DNA of 64,000 nt from Antitrichia curtipendula (Eukaryota > Streptophyta > Bryopsida > Hypnales > Leucodontaceae), in contig OX579638.1 of the NCBI GenBank assembly GCA_951230915.1, forward strand, positions 32,836,322 through 32,900,321, written 5' to 3'. Made by a program: the position numbers and the translations under genes. Numbering within the stretch: position 1 is the stretch's first letter; the number at the start of each line of letters is the position of its first letter. The notes beneath the pieces were generated by a model. It worked only from the letters and a program-made list of their open reading frames with translations, ran no database searches and was not told where the DNA came from. Shown here one piece after another: positions 34,637-47,295 of this stretch.

Positions 34637-37600
34637 ATGGCTGGTGCAAGAGTCAGCACTTCGAGTCTCATTGGTAATGGTACTCATTCGAGTCCCATTG
34701 GTAGTGCAAATCAGAAGCTCACTGCTAGAATTGTTAGTAATGCGTGTACACCAGAATCATCCGCACAGGTTGTGAATTCCACTCACCAGCTGAAGAGAGT
34801 TCAGTTGTCGGCAGGGAAAAGGGTACACTCAATTGCAAGTAATCCCAAAACCTCTAAAAGAAATGTATCCCGAAATGTATCCCGAAAAGCGTCGCGAAAC
34901 GTTTCCCCTGTGGCAAGTGCTTCAGGAGATTCGGGCGAATACAGCGGCCCCGAAGAGAATGGTTGTGTGCATTTGGGTCGGCGAGCGGTGCTGGGAGCTC
35001 TCGTCACAGCAGTGGCGTTGAGTAGATTTGAGAAACCAGGAGTGGCGGAAGTGAACGGGGAGAAAGCGAATTCGAAAAGCAAAGGTGGAGAGAAAGGGAA
35101 GGAGAATACGGAACCTGGCGAGAATTGGAAACTGTCGCGTGTGTATGATGCCACCGTGCTGGGTGAGCCCGAGGTCATCGGCGGGGATCAGAGCCACGTG
35201 TGGCAGAAACTGCTGCAAGCTCGAGTTGTGTATCTCGGCGAAGCGGAACGCGTTCCGGATGCAGATGATAGAGTACTGCCCAATCGCAAACCCTAGTTTT
35301 GTGTGCATTCTCGACTTTTGTGTGCATTCACAAATTTCTTCGTTTGTTTCAATTTTGTATGCATACTAGACTTTCTGTGTCGGTTAGTGGATTCGAGAGT
35401 GTTTAGGATGCGGATGATGTTCAATAGAAGGTGTGAAAGTTTGTGATGCCTACAATGCAGCTGTCTCTATTATTTCCAAATCTGGCTATTGGCAATTTTG
35501 AGTTCAAGAATCTTGTTTCGATTTACTTGGAACCTCTGGAAGATACCAAATTGCATTACCGAAATTGGACCACAAGTCTCAAACCCAACGTTGGAATGTG
35601 CTGTAAATGTTGGAATGTTGTTTTGGATTTGCTGGGGTTGACAGGTGCTGGAGCTGGGGATTGTTCGCAAGCTTCGCAATGCCTGTTTTGAGCTTCACCA
35701 CCCGGTGTCTTTGGCCCTCGACGCTTTTCCAGTGATTCTTCAAAAATCACTCGATCGATACATGGACAAGAGGATATCCGACGCTCAGCTGGAGGCTATG
35801 GTGGGGTTTTGGCCTGATGGACTATGGCATGAGTATTTGCCACTGTTGCAGTATTGTCGAGCGAATGGTGTTCGACTAATGGCTTGCGGAACGCCCCCTG
35901 AGGTGATTGTCGTATCCTTGATTGACCAGAGAAGTGACCTAAAAATCGTGTCATAGTCGAACATGACATTCTTGAGCAGGATGGAAACCCAAAAGATTCT
36001 CAAAAATCTGACGCTCATTGGAGAGGGCATGTCTGGGATTCTTAGGCTGTTCTTCTTTTCCAAGGATGTTGATTCTGCTCTAACTCTAGATTCTTTTTGC
36101 GAGTGTGTTTTTGTTGATGGTGGTTTGTTCTCTATTTAAAGGTGACCTGAGATTCTACTTCTGTGTGTGTTTGTGTTTGATGAGTTAGGTATTGCGCACA
36201 ATCCAATCTAAGGGGATTCGAAGTCTAAATGCAGCAGACAGGAAGAAGTATGTACCCCCTGTGAGAGGAGGCTTCGGAGCTATTTCAATTCCGTTCTTCG
36301 ACCAATTAGCTCTAGCTGATGTCACTTCCAATGCTCATGGTCCCATCTCTTACCAGTATTCTCAAGCCCGCGTTGTTGCTGATCATGTGATGACTGAGGT
36401 GAGCATTCACCCTTTTCGATCACCCACCCCATGCTTAATAGACCTTTTCAGAAGTCGAAATTGCACTGTACTTAAAGTGTGAACTTTTAGACAACGCCAC
36501 AATCACACAGAGTCTCCCCCATCATTCATCTGTAAATCTCACACTGCTCTCATGCATCATGAAGAAAGATTCTCTTTTGTAATGCTGCCTACAAGTTCAT
36601 GAAACAGTCTAATTTCACTGAAACTGCTTGCGTCTAGTACACCAACTAATTTTCGTTCTGTTGTAAGCAGTTTTCACCGATTCCAAAACCTAATATTTAG
36701 GTTTCAGATGCTTAGCTGACCATAATTTCATTGCGTAATTTCAGTGGCACATGTGCTAGGTCATGCAAAACAGTCAGGTTTTGCTACTGGGGTAGTGGTT
36801 GAGCACTCTCATCTTTACATTGATCGCCGCGTTTTTTGCTTCTGTTTCTGCACAGGTTGTTGAGAAGGGTATGATAGATGGAGGCTCCTCCGGGCTGCTA
36901 ATCGTAATTACAGGAGCCTCTCACGTGTGTTATGGTGCAAGAGGGACAGGGCTGCCTGCGCGGGTCCAAAAGAAGCTGACGAAGAAGACGCAAGCGGTCG
37001 TGCTGCTGAATACCGAACGGCAGAGGATTCGGGTGGAAGGAAATGTTCCGGAGGCCGATTTCTTGTGGTACTCCGCGGCGAGAGCTTGCAACCGGAACTG
37101 CTTCGACCGCGCCGAGGTGGCTCGCGTCATGGACGCCGCAGGACGGCGTCGGGATGCTTTGCCTCAGGTAATTCCTAGTAGAACCTGTTGCAATTAAACA
37201 AACTCCAAAAGTGTTTCATCAAGCTGCAAGGTTTCATTGATAAGATGTTTGAATGTCATTAGGCTTTATCCAGGACAAATGAATGAAAACCTTTACGAAT
37301 CAGAACAACACGGATATAATCGTGACACAGTTTGCACTTCACCCTTTAAGGTCGTAGAATTTTGGTTGATCATATTGTGTGAAGAATGGTTCAAATGGGG
37401 AGAATCTGTATGTCATTAGACTGAGTGAGATTTTCGGTTGAAAAAAACATCATCTGGGAAAAAAATTCCCATGTAAACTCTTCAAATATGCTCTTCTTCG
37501 TCCTTAAAAGAGTTAATATAAGAGATTCTGCTGGGATCCCATCATGACATTTCTAGGGAGCCCTTGTTGAGCACTCTCTGAATTGGAATTCCTGACACCA

Positions 37601-40585
37601 TGTTTGCAAAGTTGTGCTTAATTGCAAAGTAAGAGCTCCGATTCTCAAGCCTATGAATCATACACACATTAGAGCTTTGATATTGCTAATTTTGCTTTGC
37701 TTTGGCATCACTTTTCTCTTAAGAAAACTTATAGTTGGTAGTACTCTCAGAGGTGCCATGCTGCTGCTAAGACTCCAGAATGTTACAATACTACCGTTCA
37801 TGCAAAACTGTTTGTTGTGAGCGAGCAGGACATTCAAGCAGGACTGGAGCGCGGGCTGGTCGACCCCGAAGTGCTGAAGAGCTTCTTTGAATTGGACCAG
37901 CACCCTATCATTGCCAAACTGACTCGTCGCTTCCAGGTTGCTCTTGCTCTTCCAATTTTGTGGCAGGCTCTCTGTGAGCTCCAAATAGAGAGTTAAAGCA
38001 CGCTTTTTCTGATTTCACACACTGTTGTGACCTGCAAGAGGCTAAACAGAATGTGCAAATTTTTTATGGTGATTACAGGGGTTGCGGGAGAGATGGCTGG
38101 CAGACCCTCGATTCCTGCAGAGACTTGCAATCGAGGAATCGATATCCATCACCACCACGTTATTTGCTCAGTACAAAACGAGAGGAGATCGCTTCTGGCG
38201 CGAGCTCGAGTACGTGATTACAGACACCGTGCGTGCGGTGGCCGTGGATTTCTTCACGGTCTGGCTCCCGGCTCCAACGCTGTCCTTCCGGTCTCTCGAC
38301 TCTCAGGTCAGTTTCTCTTGGTACTTTTTTTTTCCTGAAATTGTCGCTGCGTTAGCTCCAACATGTGGATTGAGGCTACCAATTGTGGGTAATTTTTTGT
38401 TAATTGGGTAGCTACAGTTCATTTCCTAGCGATAACATATTTTCAAATTTGCTGCAAATGATCACATTTTCCTTCAATTTCCTATAGGTTTGTAGCTGGA
38501 TCACAAAATTTGTCAATTTATAGGCAATAAAAGAACTACTAGTGCTTTGGTATTTTTTTCATATTTTTCTTTCTGTTGGGGTTCTCCAAGAACGTGGTGG
38601 AGGCTACAATTCCGCATATTTTGGTAGCTACACTATCCACTCAAAAGACAGCCTCCCTGAACTACACTACAATGCAGTTTCTGACGACGTACAACAAAAT
38701 TTCAACAGTTTTTCATATAAATTGAAATTTTCCCATTTAAATTTCCTATGAGTTGGTAGCTAGCCACCATAAACTTGGCCAAATTATACTCTATAAAGGG
38801 ATCACTCTGTAGGGGTGGATTGAGGCTAACAATTCTGCATAAGTTTTGTGTCATCGTGGTAGCTACAATACAGTACCGCTTCTAAGAATTTTGCAACAAA
38901 TTTTCAACAAATTTGCTACAAAATTTTGCATGATCCTTCTCCTCGAATTTCCTCGAATTTCTTCGAGGCTTGCTGTTGGACTCAAAATTTGTCGATATTG
39001 AGCCCAAAGAATGAACCCCTGTCGCAGGTCCCTGGAGGAGGAGCGTTTGAGGGAATGGCAGGATTGCTGGGCTCGATACCTGACAACGCCTTCCAACGAG
39101 CGCGAGTGGGCGAAAGCTACAACTTGAGCGCCCGAGGACTGGCGGTCATCCTGGGCGGCTTGAAGCTGTTTGGAGTGGGCGTGGTTTCCAGCATTGGCAC
39201 GCTCTCGATCGGGAACGGCGTGTGGGCCATTCGGAAAGCCTTCAATCCGGAGCTGGCGCAGCAAGTCGTCGCCAAGCGCTCGCCCATGTTCAAGACCGCC
39301 TTTGTATATGCCGGATTCTTGGGTCTCTCCGCTAATCTTCGCTATCAGGTGACTTGGCTAACATTTTTCCATGTGTGATTTGGATTCAATCACTCTGTGG
39401 TGTGCAAAATCCATGCTACAAGTTCATTGATGTCGGGGGATTCGTTTTCTAAACTTCTTTAATTCATGGTAATGAAAGGATGACTTGTGTGTTTATGAAA
39501 GATGTGAGAATTTTGGAGATGGCTTGATTCTTCTGCGAATTAGCAATTGGGCCCAAAGTGGTAGGAGTATCTTTGCAAAAACATTTATGTGACTGCTGTT
39601 TCGTCGTGGGTGGAGACCATTGTATGTGCTGGTGTATCTTCTTAAACTCTTCAAATTTGCTAGACAAGTAACATGAGGTCAAATATGGGCTCCTTTGTCA
39701 TTATAGGATCAAGCCCTGTAGCCCTGAAGATTCATTGTTTGGAAGTGACCATTTTGTGAGAATGGGACCGAATATTTATGTCACTCGAATCAGTGAAGAA
39801 CATGGCGTGCCTTGGTCAACGATAAGTAAAATTGAAGAAAAATTCTGTCATGACCTACTCAGAACTGCTTAAAGAAAACAGGAGACCCGAGTTAGGCCTC
39901 TTGGTCGTTTAGGCTTTAACGAACTTGTCCAGTTCTGACCTTTTCTGTGAATCTTTCTCTGTTTCTTGTATAGCAAACGATCTGAGAGACGATGTTTTTG
40001 GATGTTTCAGGCAATTGCAGGCATTGTCGAGCACTGGATCGCAGACTATTTCTTAGCCTCTCAACCGCTAGCAGGAAGTGCTATATCGTTTGCTGCTCGA
40101 ATTGCGAATTCGTACTTTGGAGCTGGGGTATATACTCAGCCCAAATTCCTTCTAATATTTTTATTTGTCGATCTGAGTCTTAATTTCTCAGCATATTTTG
40201 GCGAAGAAGTAATTCCAGAATCCGACAACCGGTTATGTCCAACATCCGACCCCAAACCTTAAAACCCTAACCCTAATCCTGGCCATCGTACGGTGTTACC
40301 AAACTGCAAAGATGAAAGTGGCAAGAGAGGGTTATGATTACAGATGTGATTCAAATGGCACTGATTCTCTGCTTGACTTCTGTGTGAATGCAGCAATGGG
40401 TGGGTCTTGCCCGCATGACGGGTCTTCAATGCTCGGAGGACGAGGGTCCTCCATCGCCACTTCCGGAAGTACAAGAACCAAAGCTTGAGTCTGACTCCTC
40501 GCTTGAGGCCAGCACATCAACTCTGGAGACTCGTGCAGATGCAGTGCTACAGCCACAAGAGGCTGAGGCCACAAGAACGCCATGA
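34637..40585 (+). CDS. Plastid protein with ChaN-like (DUF399) and RETICULATA-like (DUF3411) domains, nine exons
   Basis: Resembles the RETICULATA-RELATED proteins of the RER5/RER6 type in Arabidopsis, chloroplast-membrane proteins linked to leaf development; biochemical activity is not established. Exons, all phase 0: 34637-35272, 35645-35902, 36189-36398, 36856-37167, 37829-37936, 38079-38306, 39028-39348, 40011-40127, 40394-40585; 793 aa. Residues 1-95 are Ser/Thr/Arg-rich and acidic-poor, as expected of a transit peptide, with [15 protein letters not shown] at 76-90. A twin-arginine plus hydrophobic stretch follows ([14 protein letters not shown], 115-128). The haem-binding-like DUF399 region spans exons 1-4 (VYLGEAE near 198, [24 protein letters not shown]). 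The RETICULATA region spans exons 5-9 ([33 protein letters not shown]), with membrane-like segments. The C-terminal 45 residues are acidic and probably variable. The start is the first in-frame ATG; an upstream non-ATG extension is unlikely. Confidence 0.92.
38350..39015. repeat. Tandem triplication inside intron 6 of the 34637 gene
   Basis: Three degenerate units of about 225 bp start near 38355, 38585 and 38810. Each carries, in order, GTGGATTGAGGCTA-CAATT, TGGTAGCTACA, CAATTTCCTATAGGTTGGTAGC-like and ACAAAATTTGTCAAT-like blocks. The array fills most of the 721-bp intron 38307-39027 and accounts for its being the longest but one in the gene. Splice borders are outside the repeats. Confidence 0.65.
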
Positions 40586-40687
40586 GCGCGTTGCTCAGGG
40601 TACATGCAGAATGTTCCAAATGTGTACATTGCAGTGGGTGACATCCCCTGAGCACCACCGCTCCCGAGGTCAATTATGTCTGCCGGG

Positions 40688-41405
40688 TGTAGACTTTGAA
40701 ATCCCCACATTCTGCAGCTTTTTCCCTCTCATGAAAGTTTGTAAGAGGAGCATGTGGTGAGTTCGTGTGTAAACTATCGATATTTTCTGCTTCTGGAGTG
40801 ACTGCTTGAGTGGTTGCTTAGCGGTTGTAGATTGATACAGCAAATGGAAAATTGTTCCATTTACAGTTGAGACGATTCAGAGCTGAAAAGAGGTGAGAGA
40901 GTAATCACTTTGTCACATTATTCTATTCCATGCAAATAGAGTGCTAGATTATTCATCAAGGCGGTCTTTAACTGACCTGCTTGGCTTGTACTTTATGGAT
41001 TGCAAGAAAATAACTTCGTGTATCAGTGTATCTTGTTTCTCCCGAGTGTAGACTTCGGAAGTTGGCGGGGGTTCCGAAGTCTGCAACTTTTGTCCCTGTC
41101 TTGAAAGATTGAAGGAGGAACCTGTGGTGAGTTCAATCGTGTGTAATTATCGACGGTTCCTGCTCCGGCCTGGAGTGATCGATCGCTTGAGTGGTTGCTT
41201 CGTAGTTGTAGATTGGTACAGAAAATGGGTAGATTCGATCAGACCTGAGATTGTGATCTAGGTACTTAACTTTGATATATACATTATTCTGTTCCATGCA
41301 AATGGAGTGCTCGATATTTTATTATTCAACGGTATTCAGCTGACCTGCTTGGCTTGTCCTCCGTACTTTATGGCATGGATTGGAAGAAAAGAACTTGGGT
41401 GTGTC
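40688..41405. repeat. Two-copy tandem duplication downstream of the 34637 gene
   Basis: Two units of about 359 bp start at 40688 and 41047 with TGTAGACTT. Shared ordered blocks include GTGGTGAGTTC, GCTTGAGTGGTTGCTT, CATTATTCTRTTCCATGCAAA, GAGTGCT and GCTGACCTGCTTGGCTTGT. They diverge moderately. The first begins about 100 bp after the stop codon, so the duplication probably involves the 3' UTR and may create alternative poly(A) positions; that is an inference. Confidence 0.8.
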
Positions 41406-44400
41406 ATTCACAGACGGGTTCACAGAGCGACTCTTTTGACTCGCTTTTGCAGAGCACACTAATGTATGATAATATACTGCGTCTAAGTTATGTTATGGTG
41501 GTGGTGATGACTGATTGGGCATAGATGTGTCGGCTGGAGAAAGCACTACTGTACTTATTAACTTAATTCTGGAGTCGGTTATGGTATGCAAGCTACTGGA
41601 AACTACTAAACAGTTGTAAGTGCATGACAAGTTCGTGTCGGTGGGCCGGTGAATTGTATAAAATAGATTGGTTCCTAATTAGTCCTGTAACGAAGCAGCG
41701 GGTGTCGGCGAAACCGCGTCCTTGCTGTCTGCGAAGGGTAACTACACCTAAAATATCACAAATAAGAAATTCAGCATGGTTCCCATTTTTTATATTGGTA
41801 AAAATTTTGTGGGGTCTTCTTTGTAGTGAGAAGGGGGTTCTAGATTCTCATAGAAGCATTTTCTGGACACCGTATGAATAAACTACAAATTTTTTTCAAG
41901 TGCTGGAAATAGGTGTTCCTAAAAGCAATCATAGACTCTTATGAACAATGGGAGTGTATTTTAGGCAAGAATTTGTAGTGTGTGATTATAGATGGCATGC
42001 GATTTTAGGTACAATTACCTTAAAGTAGCTTGTCAATCACTACAGAGACAAAATTTAAATCCTTCTCCACATAAATGAAGAGGCTTGCATATTTTGAAAT
42101 TTGGTGTGATTATTAAATGTCATGTTAAGATTCACCTTCAAAAAATAGAATGCCAAAAGATTTCTTACTGTAAATATTATTGCACGATGCACTTGAAATC
42201 TAGTTAAAAGTTCCTTGCAACCCTTCATCACACAATGTGTGGTCATTGGCTGGTTATACAAAATTTTGTTCCCATCACAATTGAATGATAGTTGACTCAT
42301 GTGGTCACTATGTGGTAATTGGCAATGTTTGTTGTGTGGTTCTTGGATATGTGCAATAAATGGCAAGTTTACTCTACATCCAAGTTGACTATGAGTTTGG
42401 GCAGAGAGGAGAAAAATTCTGAAATCTTGATGTGACGTACATGCAAGAAAGCAAGCTTCGGTCTAGGGTTCAAATGTCTAGGAATGTTTTCAACTTTTGC
42501 AGAGCCAAAGACTAGAGGTTCAAGACTGAATCCCTCCAATGGAAACGAGCCCTTAGGTACGCAATGTCATGATCCATCACACATGTCACATAATCCATTA
42601 CATTTTCATCTCGTAGAAATATCATCTAATTATTTCATTTGATGTTCACAATGAAAACCTAGAGCTCAATGAACGAGCGTTCTTCTTCAACGTAAATGCG
42701 ACAATTCATTGCAATTTGCAGTTGCTAGTATGTTATAATTAAGTAAGTATATGTAGAAGATTTCTAATGCATGGAGCATTACAACATGTATTTTTTTGGG
42801 CTATTTACAAATATAATATATATTTAATTTATTAACTTTTTGGCTATGGACAATAATATATATTTTTATGTATTAGTTTTTTGACACATAGTGTGGTACA
42901 AAGAATTAGTAGCATTTAACATCTAACATTTCTCTTTTGAGGATCTAAAAGGAGGTTGAAATTTTATAACATATATGTGGGTTTAATGCTTATATTGAAG
43001 TAACAACTGTAGAGGTTTAATTGCAAATTGTTTTCAAAGTAGATCTATCTACATGTACCTTATCTTTTTTAATGTCACAACCTAAGTGCCTGAATTACAT
43101 ATAATAAATATGACAAGTATGCAACAAATGTAAGTTAGAGCTTCATAATAATATATAATAATGTCATTAGTTCTAGTATAAATAAGAAAGAAAGAACTAC
43201 TTCCATGAGTTGGAATAATTTAAAGATTGGTTTGCTTTGGATCTAGCATCAAGTCTACAAAGTAACATCATTTAATATCATCCATACAAGGGTTTGAGCA
43301 TGGTTCCTATCATTGAATTGTAAAGCTTTTGTTAAATCTTATTTGTAATCAAATAAAAATTTTAAAGTCTCATAGAAATGATTCTAAGATTTTGGACTCC
43401 GAATGAATAAATTATAAATTTTAATGTATTGAAAATAGATGTATCTAAAGTTGACCTCATATTCTCATGTATACATTTCAAGCAAGAATCTAGATGGGAC
43501 AATTTTGCAAAAAAGTCACTCTTAAATGTAGTTACCTTATTTCCATTAGAAGGAAGATTATATTTACTAGAGTACATAAAACAAAATTTATAGCAATGGT
43601 CATGGGGCCCTATGTCACTATTGACATTATTGAGGACCCAAGAACAATTTTTTTGGGTTTTTGGAAATGAGTGTAGAAAACAATCTTCAATGGAGTTATA
43701 AAGCTTATATGAAAGCTTGTGAAAGAGACTTGTATGAAATTAAAAATGTAGATGATAAATCATTTATTCATCCAAATATGCATATATTCCTTTAAAAAAA
43801 ATTTGATATTTTTTGAAGATTTTGTAACAATTTAGCAAATTGAATCTATTGCGAAAGGAAGAATAGATTGTCATCTCTTCAAAAAAGATCTAAATCACTT
43901 TTGAGTGATGAATCACTTTTAATGAATCCTTAAGATGTGTTTCTTTAAAACTAAAATAGTCTCAAAGCAATAAACCTATTGTGATCCAAGGAAGTTTGTC
44001 CAGTTTGTCTGTTTTTTGCACATTTTTTCCAACATACATGGGCTGTTTTTTTATTTAAAAGGCACCCTTTTGGCCTTCTACAACTAGTGAAGAATGTTTT
44101 GTATCTACCCTTGTAACCAAGCAATTGCCTTTCAATGGTTGCCATTCTTGGAGTCCTCTGCCTAAACCTTAAAACCATGCGTGGTATCCTTCTACTATTA
44201 CTTTAAGTATTTTACAATGATTTTAGGGTAACTATAAAATTTGAAGTCTAAACAATTGTTTAAAATTACAAAATTTAGGAAGAAGGTTTCAAATCATTTT
44301 CCCTCAAGAAATTTTTTATTACCACAACTTCTAACATAACAAAGTGTGATCATAAGAATATAAATTGAAATTTTGAATGTTGGAAGTCTATTCTGAAAGC

Positions 44401-44607
44401 TTAAAGAGAACAAAAAATGTGGTATTAGAAAAGGTTTTATAGAGAAAGTATTTCATACTCTTGAGTACCATTCATTATTTTGATCAATTGTCAATGAACT
44501 TCCATTTATTACAAAAAATTTATATAAATTTAATAATGAATGTAGAATCTATAATTATGATATTTTTCAATTTAATATGTTCAACCGGCTATGATGATAG
44601 CATTGTA
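41406..44607. other. AT-rich gene-free region
   Basis: Short open frames only, without sustained protein-like composition, and no repeat with recognisable borders. Composition becomes strongly AT-rich after 42.7 kb. Confidence 0.35.
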
Positions 44608-44695
44608 ATTTATTGACATTTTAAACATGGAACTTTTATAAATTAGTGATGCATCACTAATTTATAAAAGTTCCATGTTTAAAATGACAATAAAT
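44608..44695. repeat. 88-bp near-perfect palindrome without spacer
   Basis: The centre is TGATG|CATCA at 44651/44652. Each 44-bp arm reads ATTTATTG-CATTTTAAACATGG...AGTGATG, with one mismatch (A versus A opposite, at the GACA/GTCA position). It is AT-rich and spacerless, so it could extrude as a cruciform or be transcribed into a long hairpin. No target duplication is obvious. Confidence 0.85.
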
Positions 44696-45659
44696 ACAGG
44701 TGAAAATATTATTATATTATAATTTTCATCAAGAGCAAAACATGTAAGAAGAATGCAATGAATCTAAAGGAGGCAACCCATTTCTGACCACTTAAGCAAA
44801 TTTACGTATCTATAGGGTAGTCTTTTTCAGTTGAGAAAATTTTCCGTGTGCAAAAATAGAGTTAAGAAGGTTTCTATAATATTACAGATTTTAATTTTTC
44901 AAAACACAATTACTATGATTTTTTTAGCTGAAGATTATATTCAACCCATATTGGTCACATAAATCTTCCTATTTCCGACCAAGGGCTGATTGCAAAATCT
45001 AACAAAGGTTGGTTGCAATATTGAGAGTTTTGTAGCCAATCATAATGCACCACAACTTACGTCGAGAACTATGCCATAATTGATTACTATTCATTTCTTC
45101 ATATATGGAAAGAGAGCAACCTATATTGCCAATGGTTTGCCTCCCTTATCTTGAGAGCATCCAAACAAACAATTGAGTAGGTTTTCTTAATAATCTAATT
45201 GTATTATTTATTAATTTTTTTGGTAATTGATAAAAGGTTCTAATATATTTAAGCATATGTTTTATGAGCTCGGGCTTTGTTTTGTGGCATTTGAACTCAC
45301 GACATTAAAAAAAATTGAATTTAAATATTTTATGAATAGTTTTTTTTTTAAATTTTAAATTATTTTGTGGCAGTGGCACATGGCACACTTACTAGTTAAT
45401 GTAATAGGCCCAAAAATCGATCACCTAAAAGTTGAAACTGAATTGTAGAGAGGCGAAGCTTCTTGAGATAGTTTTCAATAATTTTCCTTGAAAGACAAAT
45501 GAAATTAGCATCTGAGCTAAATTATTTCACATTTTTTGGAGCTTTGTGAAATTAGTTATAAAATTTTGAAGTTGAATGGCATAGGGCTCTAAACTTGCCC
45601 ACCTCCTAAAATGTACATTGTTTATCAATTGCTAAAGGCTACGAAAAAACAACATGTAC

Positions 45660-46075
45660 ACACAGTGTACATTTGAGGATGTGGACGATTTTAGAGCCGT
45701 TTACCTTATTAGGTGCTTATAACTTACCAAAGGCTGAACCTAACTCCACAGAAACCAGTGAGGTTCTGGACCACCAGATGGATCCCTCCTTGAATCCACG
45801 TGTCACAATCGTACGCACAGGTGGCCAATTGGCATCGCCAGAGGCCTTTCCTTTCGCCACACGCACTGGTGCATTATTGGGGCAAAGCTCGGCCGGATTT
45901 TTTCTTCAGTTGCATCAATTCGGCATTGCTTACGAAAGCAAATTTGGCAGTTGATTTCACAAAGAAAAGGGACTGACCCTTCTGACCCGTCTTTCTTCTT
46001 TCTCTTTTCTTTTTCTGTGGGAAGGTGTGATGCCAGTTTGACCACACGTGGACTGCTCGTACCTAATAAGTTAGT
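45660..46075. other. GC-balanced island, possible element
   Basis: A 93-codon plus-strand open frame (45673-45954) lies in a patch of higher GC than its surroundings. The frame has no recognised family. The patch is bracketed by TTACCTTATTAGGTGC (45701) and GTACCTAATAAGTTAG (46060), an imperfect inverted pair, so an element of about 370 bp is possible. A CGATTTTAGAGC...TACCTTAT block is shared with 21381-21405. Confidence 0.3.
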
Positions 46076-46090
46076 TTAAGCCCTTAACCC

Positions 46091-46734
46091 TTAACCCCTA
46101 AATGCCCAAGGCCTGTTTTGAGTTGCTTGAAATTTGCTCGAAGTTGAACAAAATGCCAACATTTTGATAAGTTGTATCAATTTTTTTTTAATTGTAACCG
46201 TACAAATTCAAACTAGACATCTTAGAGATCTCATAGGAAAAGAAAACACAACAATATCACTTATGGAGTGAAAGATTATAATGTTTGACCATGGGGGTGT
46301 TAAAACTACACAAATCTTTCAACCCTCTTTTCACAAGTCAAATCTAAAAAGTTGGTGACCAAAAAATATAATGTTAAAGGGCCTAACATGTATAACCCCA
46401 AGCAATTTATGGCTTCTTAAAATCTACTCTATAACTTTTTTAAATGAATTTTGAATGTGATTTTTCCTCCAAGATCTAGTGTATTTAAGGCTCATTTCCA
46501 AGAGCTCTCAACACTACGGGAAGTCAAGATTGCAATGGGTACCCTTGCATAAAATCTTGAATAGAAAAATCACTATCATTTATTTTCAAGATCGGATTTT
46601 TAATGCTAAAACTAGACTTTAAGAAGAACTTTCCAAAAATATAAACTACTAAAAATAGCAACTTGATTAGGTTTTATTTAACTTCAAAGTTTTGCAAACA
46701 CCACATTTGGGTGTCTCGGGCATTTAGGGGTTAA
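46091..46734. mobile_element. TTAA-element, AAATGCCC subtype, copy 2 (inverted)
   Basis: A 644-bp unit with TTAACCCCTAAATGCCCAAG at the left and GGGCATTTAGGGGTTAA at the right. It closely matches 21578-22220 in reverse complement over the whole length, including GGGTACCCTTGCA and CAACACTACGGGAAGTCAAG blocks. One base of length difference and scattered substitutions show both derive from one master copy. No coding capacity. Confidence 0.8.
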
Positions 46735-46752
46735 ACAACAAAGCCAGTTGGT

Positions 46753-47147
46753 CACTGTGGAAATGAACTGTCTTGGTACCGTGTGAATGATTGGTTTAAA
46801 AAAAATGCAAAAGTACTAATTGGAAGTCAAACTTCTGTAGAAGACCTTCACTTTTCACACAAAATTTTGAAGATGAATAGTTGCACTTCTGTCATGCACG
46901 GAGACATTCTTTGTCATTCATTGGCTGGAAAACGTCATGAACGTTGTTCATAGATTAAATGATGTTGTGGTTGTTTTTTGGCTAATGAATGACAAAGAAT
47001 CTCTCCATGTAGGATATAAGTACAACTATTCATCCTCAAATTTTTGTGCTAAAGGGGAGGTTTTCTAAGATTTTTTAAAACCAATCATTCACACGGTACC
47101 AAAATGGATGCCGTGGTTTCCACGGTCACCAGTCCATCCTTCAAGAA
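46753..47147. repeat. Inverted pair of the 28338-type repeat
   Basis: A minus-oriented unit (about 46753-46938) and a plus-oriented unit (about 46970-47147) share GACAAAGAATCTC, ACAACTATTCATCC, CCAATCATTCACACGGTACC and GGTCACCAG-type blocks. The arms are about 175 bp with a 30-bp spacer and would form a long imperfect hairpin if transcribed. Confidence 0.7.
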
Positions 47148-47184
47148 TTATAGCTTGTTCTCACCTGGCCTTTGGTAATAGTGG

Positions 47185-47295
47185 TTAGAGCATCACCACT
47201 TACCTTGCAAAATGGGGTGGTGATTTGACTTGCAAAATGGGAGGCCATCCACTTCGCAAGCTGGGTTGAAATGGACCGCTTCACCCATAACCTTT
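47185..47295. repeat. Short dispersed repeat with TTGCAAAATGGG words, copy 2
   Basis: Same order of words as 27395-27545 (GAGCATCACCACT, CTTGCAAAATGGGGTGGTGA, CTTGCAAAATGGGAGGCCAT, CACTTCGCAAG). As there, it lies near a 28338-type repeat, about 40 bp after the inverted pair. Confidence 0.55.
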
